Below are positions 53,702-63,662 of a DNA stretch of 64,000 nt, in pieces; the stretch's first letter is position 1; each line of letters begins with the position of its first letter. The DNA is from Nocardia mexicana NBRC 108244 (GTDB lineage: Bacteria; Actinomycetota; Actinomycetes; Mycobacteriales; Mycobacteriaceae): NCBI RefSeq assembly GCF_001613165.1, contig NZ_BDBV01000076.1, forward strand, positions 1-64,000, read 5' to 3'. Made by a program: the position numbers and the translations under genes. A model generated the notes under the pieces. It saw only the letters and a list, made by a program, of their open reading frames with translations, did no database searches and was not told the DNA's origin.

Positions 53702-54573
53702 GCCACGAACTCCGCTTGCGAGGCGGTGAGGTTGCCGTCGTCGCCGCGGGTGACCGTGACCCGGAAGCGGTAGTACCGCTGCTGCGGGTCCGGGGAGGCG
53801 GCGTTCGTCAGCGTCTGCTTGGCGGCGACCAGCACTCGCGCGGAGTGGTCGTCGTCGCTTTCGACGGCGGTCTCGATGATCTCGCCGCTGGCCTTCACCT
53901 GGGCCTGCTGCACAACCTGCGCATAGGCGTCCTTGCGCTCGGTGTACTCGGCCTTGAGCTGGCCCGACGCCACCGCCAGGACGCGATCGATGTCCTGCGG
54001 CGCGGTATCACCCTTGATGTTGGTCAGGTTGAGTACCGCCTGCTTGGCGGTCTGGGCGTAATCCGCGCGGCGTGTGTCCTGCGTGTTCACCTGATTCTGG
54101 TGGTAGAGGAAGAACCCGCCGGAGCCGAGCAGCACCAGCGCGGACAGCACCGCGACCACGGCGGCGGCCCAGCCGAGCTTGCCCAGCGAGCCCGCCTTCT
54201 TCGCAGACGGGTCGGCGGAATCCGGTTGGTCGGCGGCGACCTCGGAGTCCTCGACGGGTGCGTCGAGCGGCACGGCCCCGGCGGTCTTCGCCGTGTCGTC
54301 CTTCGTGCCGAGCTCACCGTCGGACACGGTGGACTTCACGGTCGGCGAATCGTCCGCAACCGCGCCCTTCACGGTCGGCGCGTCCGTGTCGGCGGCGGCA
54401 TCCACCGGGGCCGGCGCTGCGGTATCCGCGGCCGATGCCTTATCGGACTCGACGGCAGCCGCTGCGGGCGCGCGTGCCACGGTCTGCGCGGCCTCGCCGC
54501 CCTCGACCGGTGGCCCCGCCGACCGCACCACGCGACGGCGGGCCCGACCGGCGGTTCCCTTGTTTTCGCTCAT
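53698..54573 (-). CDS. Mce-associated membrane protein (Mas type, proximal)
   Basis: A 291-aa protein. The first 130 residues are Ala/Glu/Asp/Pro-rich and probably disordered. Then comes one TM (AAVVAVLSALVLLGSGGFFLY) and a Mas-like outer domain (AVLNLTNIKGDTAPQDIDRVLAVASGQLKAEY). The cytoplasmic disordered arm is longer than usual for Mas proteins. It overlaps mceF and the next Mas gene by 4 nt each. Confidence 0.9.
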   Translation of the reverse strand: MSENKGTAGRARRRVVRSAGPPVEGGEAAQTVARAPAAAAVESDKASAADTAAPAPVDAAADTDAPTVKGAVADDSPTVKSTVSDGELGTKDDTAKTAGAVPLDAPVEDSEVAADQPDSADPSAKKAGSLGKLGWAAAVVAVLSALVLLGSGGFFLYHQNQVNTQDTRRADYAQTAKQAVLNLTNIKGDTAPQDIDRVLAVASGQLKAEYTERKDAYAQVVQQAQVKASGEIIETAVESDDDHSARVLVAAKQTLTNAASPDPQQRYYRFRVTVTRGDDGNLTASQAEFVA

Positions 54574-55979
54574 TTCTGCTGCTCCTCGAGCATCGACTGC
54601 CAGCTCGACGGTACCGTTCCCGATCCGTTACCAGCCACGTCGCCCTGTCGGTACGTGCGACCGTCGGGCCCCAGGAAGGTGCCACTGCCAGGATCCATCG
54701 GCCTGGTGACCGATGCCGGATGAGTCTCGGTGGCCGGTGCCGGGGGTTCTCCCGAGGCCCCGAAGTTGTTCGGGTTCCCGAACGGCGGATTGTTCCCCTC
54801 CGGCACGTAGCCCTGCGGATCGCGGCACAGCTCCGGCGTCGGTGCCCGCTTGCCCGGCACCTCCGCGCACGGGTAGTTGCGGATGCCGCGCACGGCTTCC
54901 TTCGCGTCCTGGGCAACCTTGCAGTACAGCTCCGGGGTGTCCGGAACCGAGAAGTCGTTGGCGGACCGTCGCTGATCGGGCGGCAGGAAACCCGTGATAC
55001 ATCCTGGCGGGTCGTTGAGCCCGAGCATGAAGTCCACCATGGCCCCGTATTTGGTGGGCCCGGTCTTCGCGGCGGTGAACAGCGCCGAGATCATCGGCGG
55101 CAGCACGACGAGAATCTGCTCCAGCCCGGCGTGGTAGGTGACCCCGACCTGACCCACGCTGACCAAATTCGACAGCAGCAGCGGCAGTGTCGGTTTCAGG
55201 TCCTGGAAGGTCGAACTCACCTTCTGCGCAGCCGCCGGGGTCTTATCGATCAGACCGCGCAGCGCCGGATCGTGTTCGCGCAGTTGGTCGGTCACGGTGG
55301 CCAGGTCCCGGGTCCACGATCGGACGGCGGCATCGGACTGGTTCTGGGTGTCCAGCAGCGGCCCGAGCTTCTCCAGCAGATCCTTGGTCGCGCCGGTGTT
55401 CGCCTTCGCCTCCTGCACCAGCAGCGACGCGGAGTCGATGAACTTCTGCAGATCCGGACCGGCGCCGTTGAACGCCGTGAACGCGTCGTCGATGACCTCG
55501 CGCAGTTTGGTATCGGAAATGCTGTTCAGCAGCCGGTCGGCCTGATCGAGCATCGCACCGACGTCCTGCGGAAGTTTGGTGCGCTGCACCGGAATCACCG
55601 AACCGTCGGACAGGTTGCCGCCGTGCGGGCTCGCCGCGGGCACCAGATCGACGTACTGCTCGCCGATCGCGGACACGCTGCGAATCCACGCGTCCACATC
55701 GGAGGGCACCTTGTAGTCGCTGTTGACCGACAGCTTCGCGTCCACACCGTCCGGAGTGAGCCGAACCTCCTGCACCTTGCCGATGTTCGTGCCGCGATAG
55801 GACACGTTGGCGGTCGGATACAGGCCGCCGGTCGCCGCCAGCTTGACGGTCACCTCGTAGCGCCCGAATCCGAACATCGCCGGGAGGTGCACGTAACTCG
55901 CGGACATCACCACCAGGCCGATCACCGTCAGCACGGAGAAGATGATCAGCTGTGTCCGGACGAACTTGGTGAGCTTCAC
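54570..55979 (-). CDS. mce4F: MCE family protein, position F
   Basis: A 469-aa Mce protein. The N-terminal TM is LIIFSVLTVIGLVVMSASYV. The MCE/MlaD domain has VTVKLAATGGLYPTANVSYRGTNIGKVQEVRLTPDG. After it a long helical region is followed by a Pro/Gly-rich C terminus. Part of the six-protein lipid tunnel. It overlaps mceE and the first Mas gene by 4 nt each. Confidence 0.92.
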   Translation of the reverse strand: MKLTKFVRTQLIIFSVLTVIGLVVMSASYVHLPAMFGFGRYEVTVKLAATGGLYPTANVSYRGTNIGKVQEVRLTPDGVDAKLSVNSDYKVPSDVDAWIRSVSAIGEQYVDLVPAASPHGGNLSDGSVIPVQRTKLPQDVGAMLDQADRLLNSISDTKLREVIDDAFTAFNGAGPDLQKFIDSASLLVQEAKANTGATKDLLEKLGPLLDTQNQSDAAVRSWTRDLATVTDQLREHDPALRGLIDKTPAAAQKVSSTFQDLKPTLPLLLSNLVSVGQVGVTYHAGLEQILVVLPPMISALFTAAKTGPTKYGAMVDFMLGLNDPPGCITGFLPPDQRRSANDFSVPDTPELYCKVAQDAKEAVRGIRNYPCAEVPGKRAPTPELCRDPQGYVPEGNNPPFGNPNNFGASGEPPAPATETHPASVTRPMDPGSGTFLGPDGRTYRQGDVAGNGSGTVPSSWQSMLEEQQK

Positions 55980-57211
55980 TGCCCCGGACCTCCTTGCGGC
56001 GCACCGGGAACCGTCAACCCGGGGATGGCGGGCAGGCCCGGAATCGGCGGCAGCCCGGGAATGGTCGGCTGCGCCGGTGGCGGTTGCAGCGGCCCCTGCA
56101 CGGGATCGCCCTTCTCCCCGGCCGTCCCGGCGATGGTGCCGAGCGCGCCCTCCACGCCGTAGAGCGCCTGCACGCCACCGAGGCTGCCGCCGAGCGGCGT
56201 TCCCGTGAGGAAGTTGGAATCCATTCGCTTGCCGGTGATGTCGTAGGTGACGAACAGATTCATGTAGTCGCCCTTGACCGCCTTGTTGATGCCCTTGATC
56301 GGGAACGGGAACGTCAGCAGCATCTGCAGCGAATCCGCGAGGCGGTCACCGGTGGAGGCCAGCGACTCGAGGGTCGGTCCGAGGTCGGCCAGCTCGGCCT
56401 TCAGGTTCTCGCCGCCCTGGGCGATCAGCCGCTGCACGACCTCGCTCAGATCACCCAGTGCGGTAATGGTTTTCGTGATGTTCTCGCGCCGATCCGCGAG
56501 CACCGTCACCGCCGGGTGGATGTTCTCGATCGCCGACGCCAGCTGATCCTTCTGCCGGGAGAGCTGACCGGAGAACCGGTCGAGCCCGTCCATCGCGCCG
56601 ATGATGTCACCGGTCTGCTGATCGAGCGTCGTGGTCAGCTGGTTCAGCTGCGGCAGCAGGTCGCGGATCGCGTCCTCGCGTCCGGTGAACGTCGCATTGA
56701 GTTCGTGCGTGATGGTCTCCAGCTGCGAGATACCACCGCCGTTGAGCACGACCGACAGCGACGACAGGGTCTGCTCCGTGGTCGGGTAGGCGCCCGCGCG
56801 ATCAAGCGGAATGACATCGTCGGGCCGCAATTGCCCCTGCGGCGCAACACCTTCGGGCGCGGCCAGCTCGACGTGGTTGCTGCCGAGCAGACTGGTCTGC
56901 CCGATGCGCGCGACCGCGTTGCCCGGCAGCTGCACGCCCTTGTCGAGGCTGACCGTGACCAGCGCGTGCCAGTTCTCCACATCGATCCCGGTCACGGTCC
57001 CGACGGTCACGTCGTCCACCTTGACCGGCGAATTGCGGGTCAGCGTGGTGACATTCGGCATCTGGATGCGCACCTGCCAGGCGCCCTCGCCGGTCCCGGC
57101 CGCACCGGGCATGGGCAGGGTGTTCAGGCCGTCCCACTGACAACCCGCCAGGCCCAGCGTCAGCGCGAGGCCGATGGCCATTCCGGCCGCTCGAATCCTG
57201 CGGCGTCTCAT
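55976..57211 (-). CDS. mce4E: MCE family lipoprotein, position E
   Basis: A 411-aa Mce protein with a lipoprotein signal ending LGLAGC, so it is the LprN-type member. The MCE domain has QVRIQMPNVTTLTRNSPVKVDDVTVGTVTGIDVEN. The C terminus is a Pro/Gly/Ile-rich repeat (IPGLPPIPGLPAIPGL), which is odd but seen in some MceE. ATGA overlaps on both sides. Start at 57211. Confidence 0.93.
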   Translation of the reverse strand: MRRRRIRAAGMAIGLALTLGLAGCQWDGLNTLPMPGAAGTGEGAWQVRIQMPNVTTLTRNSPVKVDDVTVGTVTGIDVENWHALVTVSLDKGVQLPGNAVARIGQTSLLGSNHVELAAPEGVAPQGQLRPDDVIPLDRAGAYPTTEQTLSSLSVVLNGGGISQLETITHELNATFTGREDAIRDLLPQLNQLTTTLDQQTGDIIGAMDGLDRFSGQLSRQKDQLASAIENIHPAVTVLADRRENITKTITALGDLSEVVQRLIAQGGENLKAELADLGPTLESLASTGDRLADSLQMLLTFPFPIKGINKAVKGDYMNLFVTYDITGKRMDSNFLTGTPLGGSLGGVQALYGVEGALGTIAGTAGEKGDPVQGPLQPPPAQPTIPGLPPIPGLPAIPGLTVPGAPQGGPGQ

Positions 57212-58461
57212 CGCCCACCTCCCGGAACGGCCAGGCCCGCAATGCCACTCGGCACCGCAACGGGCGGAGCACTGGGGACCCGCTCCGCGAGATCCGGTGT
57301 GCTGTATTCGAGCTGCTGCGGGAACGCCGTCTGCAGCGAGGCCGGATTCGCTATCAGCGGCGGGTAATTCATCATCAGCGTGTTGAGCACCGGCGCCAGG
57401 TACTGTCGGCACAGTTCCCCGGATTTCTGCGAGTCGTTGGCGCCGATGCCCTCGACCGCGCCACACAGGAACTCGACCGGGTTGGAGAAGTTCGTGCCGG
57501 TCACGTTGCCGGCCAGCGACCCCTGGGCGGGCTTGTAGATCTGGTAGAAGTTCACCAGGCCGTTCGGGCCGGAGTGCAGCACGCGTTCCAGTTCGGGGCG
57601 CTTGTCGGCCAGCAGCTGCGTCACATCCTGCAGCCGCTCCACGCCCTCGGTCAGCGCGCCCCCGCGCTCGTCCAGGAATCGCTTGACGTCGGCTATCGCG
57701 GAATCCAGATTGTCCAGTCCCGCACCGAGATCCGACGAAACGCCCGCCAGCACCGACGAGACCGAGGCCAGCCGTCCCCCGAACTGCACGATCTGGTCAT
57801 TGCTCTTGGACAGCACGTCGACGAACTGCTGCAGGTTGCGGATGGTGCCGAACAGGTCGGTGCGGCCGTCGGAGAGGGTGTTCAGCGTGCTGGACAGTTC
57901 CCGCAGCGTATCGCGCAGCGCCTGGGCGTTGCCGTTGCCGAGATTGTCGGCGGCGGTCCCGATGGCCCGGCCGAACGAGCCCTGCTTGTCCTCGCCCACC
58001 GGCCCCAGAGCCTCTGACAGCCTGGTCAATTCGGTCTTGATGTCGTCCCATTCCACCGGCACCGCGGTGTGCTCGATCGGGATCTCGCCGTTGTCGTGCA
58101 TCTTGGCGCCGCCGTTGTAGACGGGAGCCAGCTGGACGAACCGCGCCGACACCAGCGACGGCGAGACGGACACCGCCTTGGCATCGGCGGGGATGTCGAT
58201 GCCGCGGTCCACCGTCATGGTCACCTTCACGCGGTCCCGCCCCGGCTCGATCGAGTTGATCTTGCCGACCTTCACCCCGAGCACCCGCACGTCGTCCCCC
58301 GCGTACAGCCCGTTCGTGGACGGGAAGTACGCGGTGATGTGCGTCTTTCCGATATTGGTGACGGCGCCGTAGACGATCCATCCGGCGAGGGCGACGACCA
58401 GCGCCGCGGCGACGTACCGCATCCAGCGTGGTGCCTGGGCGATCTTGCGCAATGGAGTCAT
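57208..58461 (-). CDS. mce4D: MCE family protein, position D
   Basis: A 417-aa Mce protein from the ATG at 58461; the longer frame upstream is not used. TM: MRYVAAALVVALAGWIVYGAV; MCE domain: ITAYFPSTNGLYAGDDVRVLGVKVGKINSIEPGRD. The C-terminal half is helical and ends in a Pro/Val tail. ATGA overlaps with mceC and mceE. Confidence 0.93.
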   Translation of the reverse strand: MTPLRKIAQAPRWMRYVAAALVVALAGWIVYGAVTNIGKTHITAYFPSTNGLYAGDDVRVLGVKVGKINSIEPGRDRVKVTMTVDRGIDIPADAKAVSVSPSLVSARFVQLAPVYNGGAKMHDNGEIPIEHTAVPVEWDDIKTELTRLSEALGPVGEDKQGSFGRAIGTAADNLGNGNAQALRDTLRELSSTLNTLSDGRTDLFGTIRNLQQFVDVLSKSNDQIVQFGGRLASVSSVLAGVSSDLGAGLDNLDSAIADVKRFLDERGGALTEGVERLQDVTQLLADKRPELERVLHSGPNGLVNFYQIYKPAQGSLAGNVTGTNFSNPVEFLCGAVEGIGANDSQKSGELCRQYLAPVLNTLMMNYPPLIANPASLQTAFPQQLEYSTPDLAERVPSAPPVAVPSGIAGLAVPGGGR

Positions 58462-59513
58462 TTCGGCGGCTCCTGTTGGGCGGGGTTGGTCGTCAGCGGA
58501 GCGTTCAGGTACTCCTGGAACGACTGCGGCAGGCGCTCCGGCCACACCAGCGCGTCGACCAGCGGCCGCATCGTCGGGCTGGTGAGGTTGGCCAGGTACG
58601 ACTGGAAGTACGGGCCGCTGCCGACCTGCTCACCGAGCGCCGCCGCGTACGGGCCGAGGTCCGTGAGCGCCTGTCCCAGCTTGTCCTTGTTGCGCTGCAG
58701 CAGCCCCAGCACCGAATTCAGTTTCTCCAGTGCGGGTTTCAGCTGCGCCTCGTTGTCGTCGACGAATCCGGTCAGCTGCTGCGCCAGACCGTTCACGTAC
58801 ACGATCAACTGACTGAGCGCGGCGCGCCGAGCGTCCAGCTCACCGAGCAGATCGTTGCCGTTCAGCAGCAGCGCGTTGATCTGGTCGGAGCGGTCCGCCA
58901 GCACCTTGGTGACATTCTGTGCGCGCCCGAGCAGCTGGGTGAGCGCCTCGTCGCGGGCGTTCAGGCTGCGCGAGAGCGCGGTGACACCGTCGAGCGCCGA
59001 TCGCAGCGGCGCCGGGGTGTCGGCGAAGGTCTCCGACAGCGTGTCCAGGGTCTTGTTGACCTGGTCCAGATCCAGCCCGTGCACCGTCGAGGCGAGATCA
59101 CCGAGCGCGTCGTTGAGCGAGTACGGAGATCTGGTGCGCTCCAAGGGAATCGGATCGTCGCGGCGGATGGCCCCGCTGCCCTGCGGATCGACCTCGAGCG
59201 ACTTGCGGCCCAGTACGGTGTTGGTCTTGATCGCCGCTGTCGTCTTGTCGCCCAGCACGATCGACTCGTCGACGCTGAAGCGCACCCGGACCTTGGTGCC
59301 GTCGAGCTGCACGTCCTCGACCTGACCGGTGCGCACCCCCGCCACCTGGACCTGATCACCGGGGACCAGGCCCCCGGCGTCGGCGAAGAAGGCGCTGAAT
59401 TCGGCACCGCCGCGGATGAAGGGCAGGCGGTCGAACTGCAACGCGGACAGCGAGATCGTGGCCGCCAGGACGACGCCGACGATGCCGGCCGACAGTAACC
59501 GGTTTCCGTTCAC
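58458..59513 (-). CDS. mce4C: MCE family protein, position C
   Basis: About 351 aa from the GTG at 59513, which overlaps the mceB stop (GTGA). TM: LLSAGIVGVVLAATISLSAL; MCE domain: FSAFFADAGGLVPGDQVQVAGVRTGQVEDVQLDG. Helical region follows. Part of the lipid-transfer tunnel. Confidence 0.93.
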   Translation of the reverse strand: MNGNRLLSAGIVGVVLAATISLSALQFDRLPFIRGGAEFSAFFADAGGLVPGDQVQVAGVRTGQVEDVQLDGTKVRVRFSVDESIVLGDKTTAAIKTNTVLGRKSLEVDPQGSGAIRRDDPIPLERTRSPYSLNDALGDLASTVHGLDLDQVNKTLDTLSETFADTPAPLRSALDGVTALSRSLNARDEALTQLLGRAQNVTKVLADRSDQINALLLNGNDLLGELDARRAALSQLIVYVNGLAQQLTGFVDDNEAQLKPALEKLNSVLGLLQRNKDKLGQALTDLGPYAAALGEQVGSGPYFQSYLANLTSPTMRPLVDALVWPERLPQSFQEYLNAPLTTNPAQQEPPK

Positions 59514-60541
59514 TCGGGGGCACACCTTCCGGTCGACTGATTACCCGGCAGATGCACTTCCATCGGCTTACCGTCGGGACCGTCGGCGAGCATGGTCACG
59601 CCGCAGACGTACATGTTCAGGAACGATCCGTAGGACCCGATCCGGACCAGCTTCCGGTAGGTCTCCGGCAGCTGATCGAAGATCCACTGCAGGTCGCCGG
59701 ACTTGTCGTCGAGATTCTGCGACAGCTGCCCCAATTGGCCGAAGGTCTGCTTCAGATCGGGCCGGGCCTGCTGCAGCAGGCCGGTCAGATCGCCGGTCGC
59801 ACCGGACAGGCGCGGCAGGGCCTCCCCGATCGGATCCTTGTCCGCCGCCAGCCCGCTCACCAGCCGCTCCAGTTCGGTCAGTGTCGTATCGAATTCCTTG
59901 CCGCGGTCGTCGATGGTGGCGAGCACCGTCTTCAGGTTCTCGATCACGCTGCCGATCAACGCATCTCGGTCCGCGAGCGTCTTGGTGAACGAGCCACCGC
60001 TGTTCAGCAGCGACACCAGCGCGCCACCCTGCCCCTGGAACACCTGCAGCAGGGCGCTGGTGAGGTCGTTCACCTGGGCCGGATCCAGGCCGCGCAGCAG
60101 CGGCTTGAACCCGCCGAGCAGCAGGTCCAGATCCAGGGCGGGCTTGGTCTTGTCGGTGCCGATGGTGGCGTTCTTGGCCAGCTTCTCGGCGTTGCCCGGG
60201 CCCTCCAGCAGTTCCATGTACCGGTCGCCGACGAGATTCTCGTAGCGAATGGTGGCCTGCGTACTCGCGTAGAGCTTGTATTTGGTGTCGACATCGAAAT
60301 CGACGTGCGCGAGGTGGTCCTTGCCGACGTACACCCGCTTCACCGACCCGACGGGCACACCGGCGATGCGCACCTTCGAGCCGGGCAGCATGCCCGACGA
60401 ATTGGTGAACACCGCGTGGTAGCCGGTCTCGCGGGAGAACCGCATCTGGCTGAAGATCACGCCGAGCAGGGCGAGTACGAGCACCATGACCAGCGTGAAG
60501 ATGCTCAGCTTCACGGTGGCGGCGTGCGGCTTGAACTTCAC
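59510..60541 (-). CDS. mce4B: MCE family protein, position B
   Basis: A 343-aa Mce protein. TM: LSIFTLVMVLVLALLGVIFSQM; MCE domain: YHAVFTNSSGMLPGSKVRIAGVPVGSVKRVYVGKDH. The GTG start overlaps the mceA stop. Two Cys near the C terminus (YVCGV..GRCAPE) may form a disulfide. Confidence 0.93.
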   Translation of the reverse strand: MKFKPHAATVKLSIFTLVMVLVLALLGVIFSQMRFSRETGYHAVFTNSSGMLPGSKVRIAGVPVGSVKRVYVGKDHLAHVDFDVDTKYKLYASTQATIRYENLVGDRYMELLEGPGNAEKLAKNATIGTDKTKPALDLDLLLGGFKPLLRGLDPAQVNDLTSALLQVFQGQGGALVSLLNSGGSFTKTLADRDALIGSVIENLKTVLATIDDRGKEFDTTLTELERLVSGLAADKDPIGEALPRLSGATGDLTGLLQQARPDLKQTFGQLGQLSQNLDDKSGDLQWIFDQLPETYRKLVRIGSYGSFLNMYVCGVTMLADGPDGKPMEVHLPGNQSTGRCAPE

Positions 60542-61755
60542 GGGTTGGGCACCCCCGGCAGTCCGGCGAACATCAGCTCGAAGACCCTCGAACCGTTGAG
60601 ATGTGACTGCATTTCGGGGACGTACACGGTGCCCTCCGAGGTATCGGTGACCAGATAATTGGAGTGGCTGCCCGGCTTCCGGTCCATGATGTTCTCGCAG
60701 TGCGGGCCACCGGTGGCATTCACCTTCGGCAGATCCTTCGGATATTTGTACGGCTCACCGCCGGGCATGAAGCCCGCGTTCAGCAGCACGCCCGCGCCGC
60801 TGCCACCGAAAATGTGGTTCGCCAGGTCGAGGTTGTTGCCGATGCCTTCGATGACACAGTTCAGGCCCGACCGATACTGATAGAGCAGATCGGTGGTGGG
60901 CCGCAACAGATCCAGCGCGGTCACCAGCGACTGCTCGTTGTCCCGCAGGATGGGCGTCGTCGTATCGGCCAGGCCGATGAGATTCACCAGCATCGAGTCG
61001 AATTGATGCTCTTTGTCCACGATCGTCGCGCCGGTCGTCTGCGCATTGTCGGTGGTGCGCAACAGATCCGGCACGGTATCGGCGTACAGATTCGTCACGC
61101 CCACCGAGGACTGCAGATCTCGTTGCAGATCCGGGAGGCTCGGATTGATGTCCTTCAGATACTGATCGCTGTCGGCCAGCAGCTGTCCGAGTTTCTCGCC
61201 GCGGCCTTCGAGCGCCGTTCCCAGCGCCGTCAGCGTCGCATTCAGCTTCTCCGGCTGCACCTTACCCAGGACGTCGGTCAAATGCTGGAACAGCGTGTTG
61301 AACTCGACCGTCACGGCCTGCGCGGCCAGCGTCGCGCCCGGGCGCAGATGATCCTTCGACGGCTGTTCCGGAATCTCGAAATTCACGTACTTCGCGCCGA
61401 ATACGGTCGTGGAGCGGATGTCGGCAGCGACATTGGCGGGCACCAGCTTCAGCTGTTCCGGATCCACCGCCAGCTGCAGGCGCGCACTGTCGCCCGTATA
61501 CGAAATCGACGAAACCCGGCCGATTTCCACGCCGCGAATCTTGACCTTCGCGTCCGGATCCAGCACGAGCCCGGCCCGCGGCGCCTCGACATAGATCGCC
61601 CGGGTGTCGGTGAATCCGCCCGCGAACATGGTCAACGCGACGGCGACGATCGCCGCCATGCTCAGCACCATTGCCAGCCCGGCCAATTTGACGCCCCACC
61701 CAGCGCCGAATATCTTTCCGGCGCCGTCCTTTTCGACCAGTTTGTTTGCCGCCAT
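60538..61755 (-). CDS. mce4A: MCE family protein, position A
   Basis: A 405-aa Mce protein, first of the six. TM: LAMVLSMAAIVAVALTMFAGG; MCE domain: IYVEAPRAGLVLDPDAKVKIRGVEIGRVSSISYTGD. In Mtb Mce4A is needed for cholesterol uptake; that role is inferred from the operon position. It starts 5 bp after the yrbEB stop and overlaps mceB by 4 nt. Confidence 0.93.
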   Translation of the reverse strand: MAANKLVEKDGAGKIFGAGWGVKLAGLAMVLSMAAIVAVALTMFAGGFTDTRAIYVEAPRAGLVLDPDAKVKIRGVEIGRVSSISYTGDSARLQLAVDPEQLKLVPANVAADIRSTTVFGAKYVNFEIPEQPSKDHLRPGATLAAQAVTVEFNTLFQHLTDVLGKVQPEKLNATLTALGTALEGRGEKLGQLLADSDQYLKDINPSLPDLQRDLQSSVGVTNLYADTVPDLLRTTDNAQTTGATIVDKEHQFDSMLVNLIGLADTTTPILRDNEQSLVTALDLLRPTTDLLYQYRSGLNCVIEGIGNNLDLANHIFGGSGAGVLLNAGFMPGGEPYKYPKDLPKVNATGGPHCENIMDRKPGSHSNYLVTDTSEGTVYVPEMQSHLNGSRVFELMFAGLPGVPNP

Positions 61756-61760
61756 ACCGC

Positions 61761-62612
61761 CTACCCGGAGAGATGGAAATTGCCGGTGGTGCCGTAGATC
61801 GCCAGCGACACCAGCAGAGTCACCGTCACGACCGCGACCAGCGAGGCGCGCACCGCGCTACCGACCGCGATTCCGACACCGACCGGACCGCCCGTGGCGT
61901 GATATCCGTAGTAGGTGTGAATCAGCATGACCGCCATGGCCATGACGATCGCCTGCACGAACGACCACAGAATGTCGCTGGGTATCAGGAACGTCGAGAA
62001 ATAGTGGTCGTACACGCCGGCCGACTGCCCGTAGATGATCACCGTCGCGAATCGGCTGGCAATGAACGAAGCGATCACCGCCAGCGCGTACAGCGGCACG
62101 ATCGCGATCATTCCGGCCAGCACCCGAGTCCCGATCAGGAAAGGCACCGGCCGAATCGCCATCGATTCGAGGGCGTCGATCTCCTCGGCGACGCGCATCG
62201 CGCCCAGCTGCGCGGTGGCGCCGGCGCCGATGGTGGCCGCCAGGCCGATACCCGAGATCACCGGCGCCGCGATGCGCACGTTGATGAAGGCCGCGAAGAA
62301 ACCGGTCAGCGCCTCGACGCCGATATTGCCCAGCGAGCTGTAGCCCTGCACCGCGATGGTGCCCCCGGTGAACAGCGTCATGAATCCGACGATCACCACC
62401 GTGCCGCCGATCACCGCCAGCGCACCCGTGCCCATGCTGATTTCCGCGATGAGCCGGATCGTCTCGGTGCGGTAGTGCGTCAGCGCCCGCGGCACGGAGG
62501 CCAGCGACTGCGCGTAGAACACCGCATGTCTTCCGACGCTATCCAGCGAGTCGGACATCCTGCGCACTCGTCGCACAGTACGCGGGAAGCGGGATTCGAT
62601 CACAAAAGCCAT
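61761..62612 (-). CDS. yrbE4B: YrbE family permease, subunit B
   Basis: A 283-aa membrane permease of the MlaE/YrbE family with five or more TMs; hallmark: AEEIDALESMAIRPVPFLIGTRVLAG. I use the ATG at 62612, 4 bp after the yrbEA stop. With YrbEA it forms the membrane part of the Mce ABC importer; the ATPase (MceG) is not in this window. Confidence 0.93.
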   Translation of the reverse strand: MAFVIESRFPRTVRRVRRMSDSLDSVGRHAVFYAQSLASVPRALTHYRTETIRLIAEISMGTGALAVIGGTVVIVGFMTLFTGGTIAVQGYSSLGNIGVEALTGFFAAFINVRIAAPVISGIGLAATIGAGATAQLGAMRVAEEIDALESMAIRPVPFLIGTRVLAGMIAIVPLYALAVIASFIASRFATVIIYGQSAGVYDHYFSTFLIPSDILWSFVQAIVMAMAVMLIHTYYGYHATGGPVGVGIAVGSAVRASLVAVVTVTLLVSLAIYGTTGNFHLSG

Positions 62613-62616
62613 ACCG

Positions 62617-63381
62617 TCACCGCACCGAGAATTTGACGCCGACGGCGGTGACCACAACGTTCACCACGAACAGAGCCATGAAGGAGAACACCACCGTCTG
62701 ATTGACCGCATCGCCGACGCTCTTGGGACCGCCCCGGACATTCAGCCCGAGATAGCACGCCATCAGCCCGGCGATCAGGCCGAACAGCGTCGCCTTGACC
62801 TCCGAAATGACCAATTCGGGCAAATGCGTCAGCAGTGTGATCCCGTTGACGAACGCACCGGGATTCACACCCTGCAGGAATACCGAGAACACGAATCCGC
62901 CGAGGATGCCGATCGTGCACACCAGTCCGTTGAGCAGCGCGGCCACGAACATGGAGGCCAGCACGCGCGGCACCACCAGCCGGTGGATGGGATCGATGCC
63001 GAGCACCCGCATGGCGTCGATCTCCTCCCGAATGGTGCGGGCGCCCAGATCCGCGCAGATCGCGGTGGCGCCCGCGCCCGCCACGATCAGCACCGTGACG
63101 ATCGGCCCGACCTGGGTGACCGAGCCGAATGCCGCGGCCGCACCGGACAGGTCGGCCGCACCGATCTCGCGCAACAGGATGTTGAGCGTGAAGCACACCA
63201 GCACGGTGAACGGAATCGCGACCAGCAGGGTCGGGGCGATCGACACACGGGCCACGAACCACGACTGGTCGATGAACTCGCGCCGTTGAAAGGGGGGCCG
63301 TACCAGGGCTCGTGCCACGCCGGCGGTGAGTTCGAAGAACCCGCCGACCGCTTGCATCGGCACGGCAAGAACCTGGTTCAT
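62617..63381 (-). CDS. yrbE4A: YrbE family permease, subunit A
   Basis: A 254-aa MlaE/YrbE permease and first gene of the mce operon. Hallmark: LGARTIREEIDAMRVLGIDPIHRLVVPRVLA. I choose the ATG at 63381 because AGGAGG lies nine bases upstream; two earlier in-frame starts (63402, 63435) lack one. Its promoter region holds two KstR-like boxes. Confidence 0.93.
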   Translation of the reverse strand: MNQVLAVPMQAVGGFFELTAGVARALVRPPFQRREFIDQSWFVARVSIAPTLLVAIPFTVLVCFTLNILLREIGAADLSGAAAAFGSVTQVGPIVTVLIVAGAGATAICADLGARTIREEIDAMRVLGIDPIHRLVVPRVLASMFVAALLNGLVCTIGILGGFVFSVFLQGVNPGAFVNGITLLTHLPELVISEVKATLFGLIAGLMACYLGLNVRGGPKSVGDAVNQTVVFSFMALFVVNVVVTAVGVKFSVR

Positions 63382-63458
63382 TCCGCGATTCCTCCTAGCC
63401 ATGCCTTGCACATACTGCCTGCGACGGGGGTCCACAGCGGGTCCACCGTCCCGAAGAT

Positions 63459-63472
63459 TAGAACATGTTCAT
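63459..63472. promoter_or_regulatory. KstR-like operator, proximal copy
   Basis: TAGAACATGTTCAT fits the KstR consensus (T-n2-AAC-n2-GTT-n2-A/T) that represses cholesterol genes. It lies 78 bp upstream of the yrbEA ATG. An identical 14-mer lies 79 bp further up. Confidence 0.8.
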
Positions 63473-63537
63473 CCGCATTCGGGGCAGAATTTGTAGTTTT
63501 TGAACTGCCCTTTTTCACTCGAGCCGGGGTCTGGAGC

Positions 63538-63551
63538 TAGAACATGTTCAT
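63538..63551. promoter_or_regulatory. KstR-like operator, distal copy
   Basis: The same 14-mer, TAGAACATGTTCAT, repeated in the same orientation 79 bp (about 7.5 turns) upstream of the proximal copy. Both are in the gap between the hsd4A-like gene and yrbEA, which makes mce4 a KstR target. Confidence 0.8.
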
Positions 63552-63621
63552 ACAGCGTACAGAGCGCCCTTGTGAGGAGCCACACACCATCGAGATCCAT
63601 GTCTACCAACTGCCGGACAAC

Positions 63622-63662
63622 TGATCAACCAGTGTCGGATGGCAGCTGACACCAGTTGATCA
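63622..63662 (-). terminator. Stem-loop after hsd4A-like SDR gene
   Basis: TGATCAACCAGTGTC (63622-63636) and GACACCAGTTGATCA (63648-63662) form 15-nt arms with two mismatches and an 11-nt loop, directly after the SDR stop codon. It probably ends that transcript before the mce4 promoter. Confidence 0.6.
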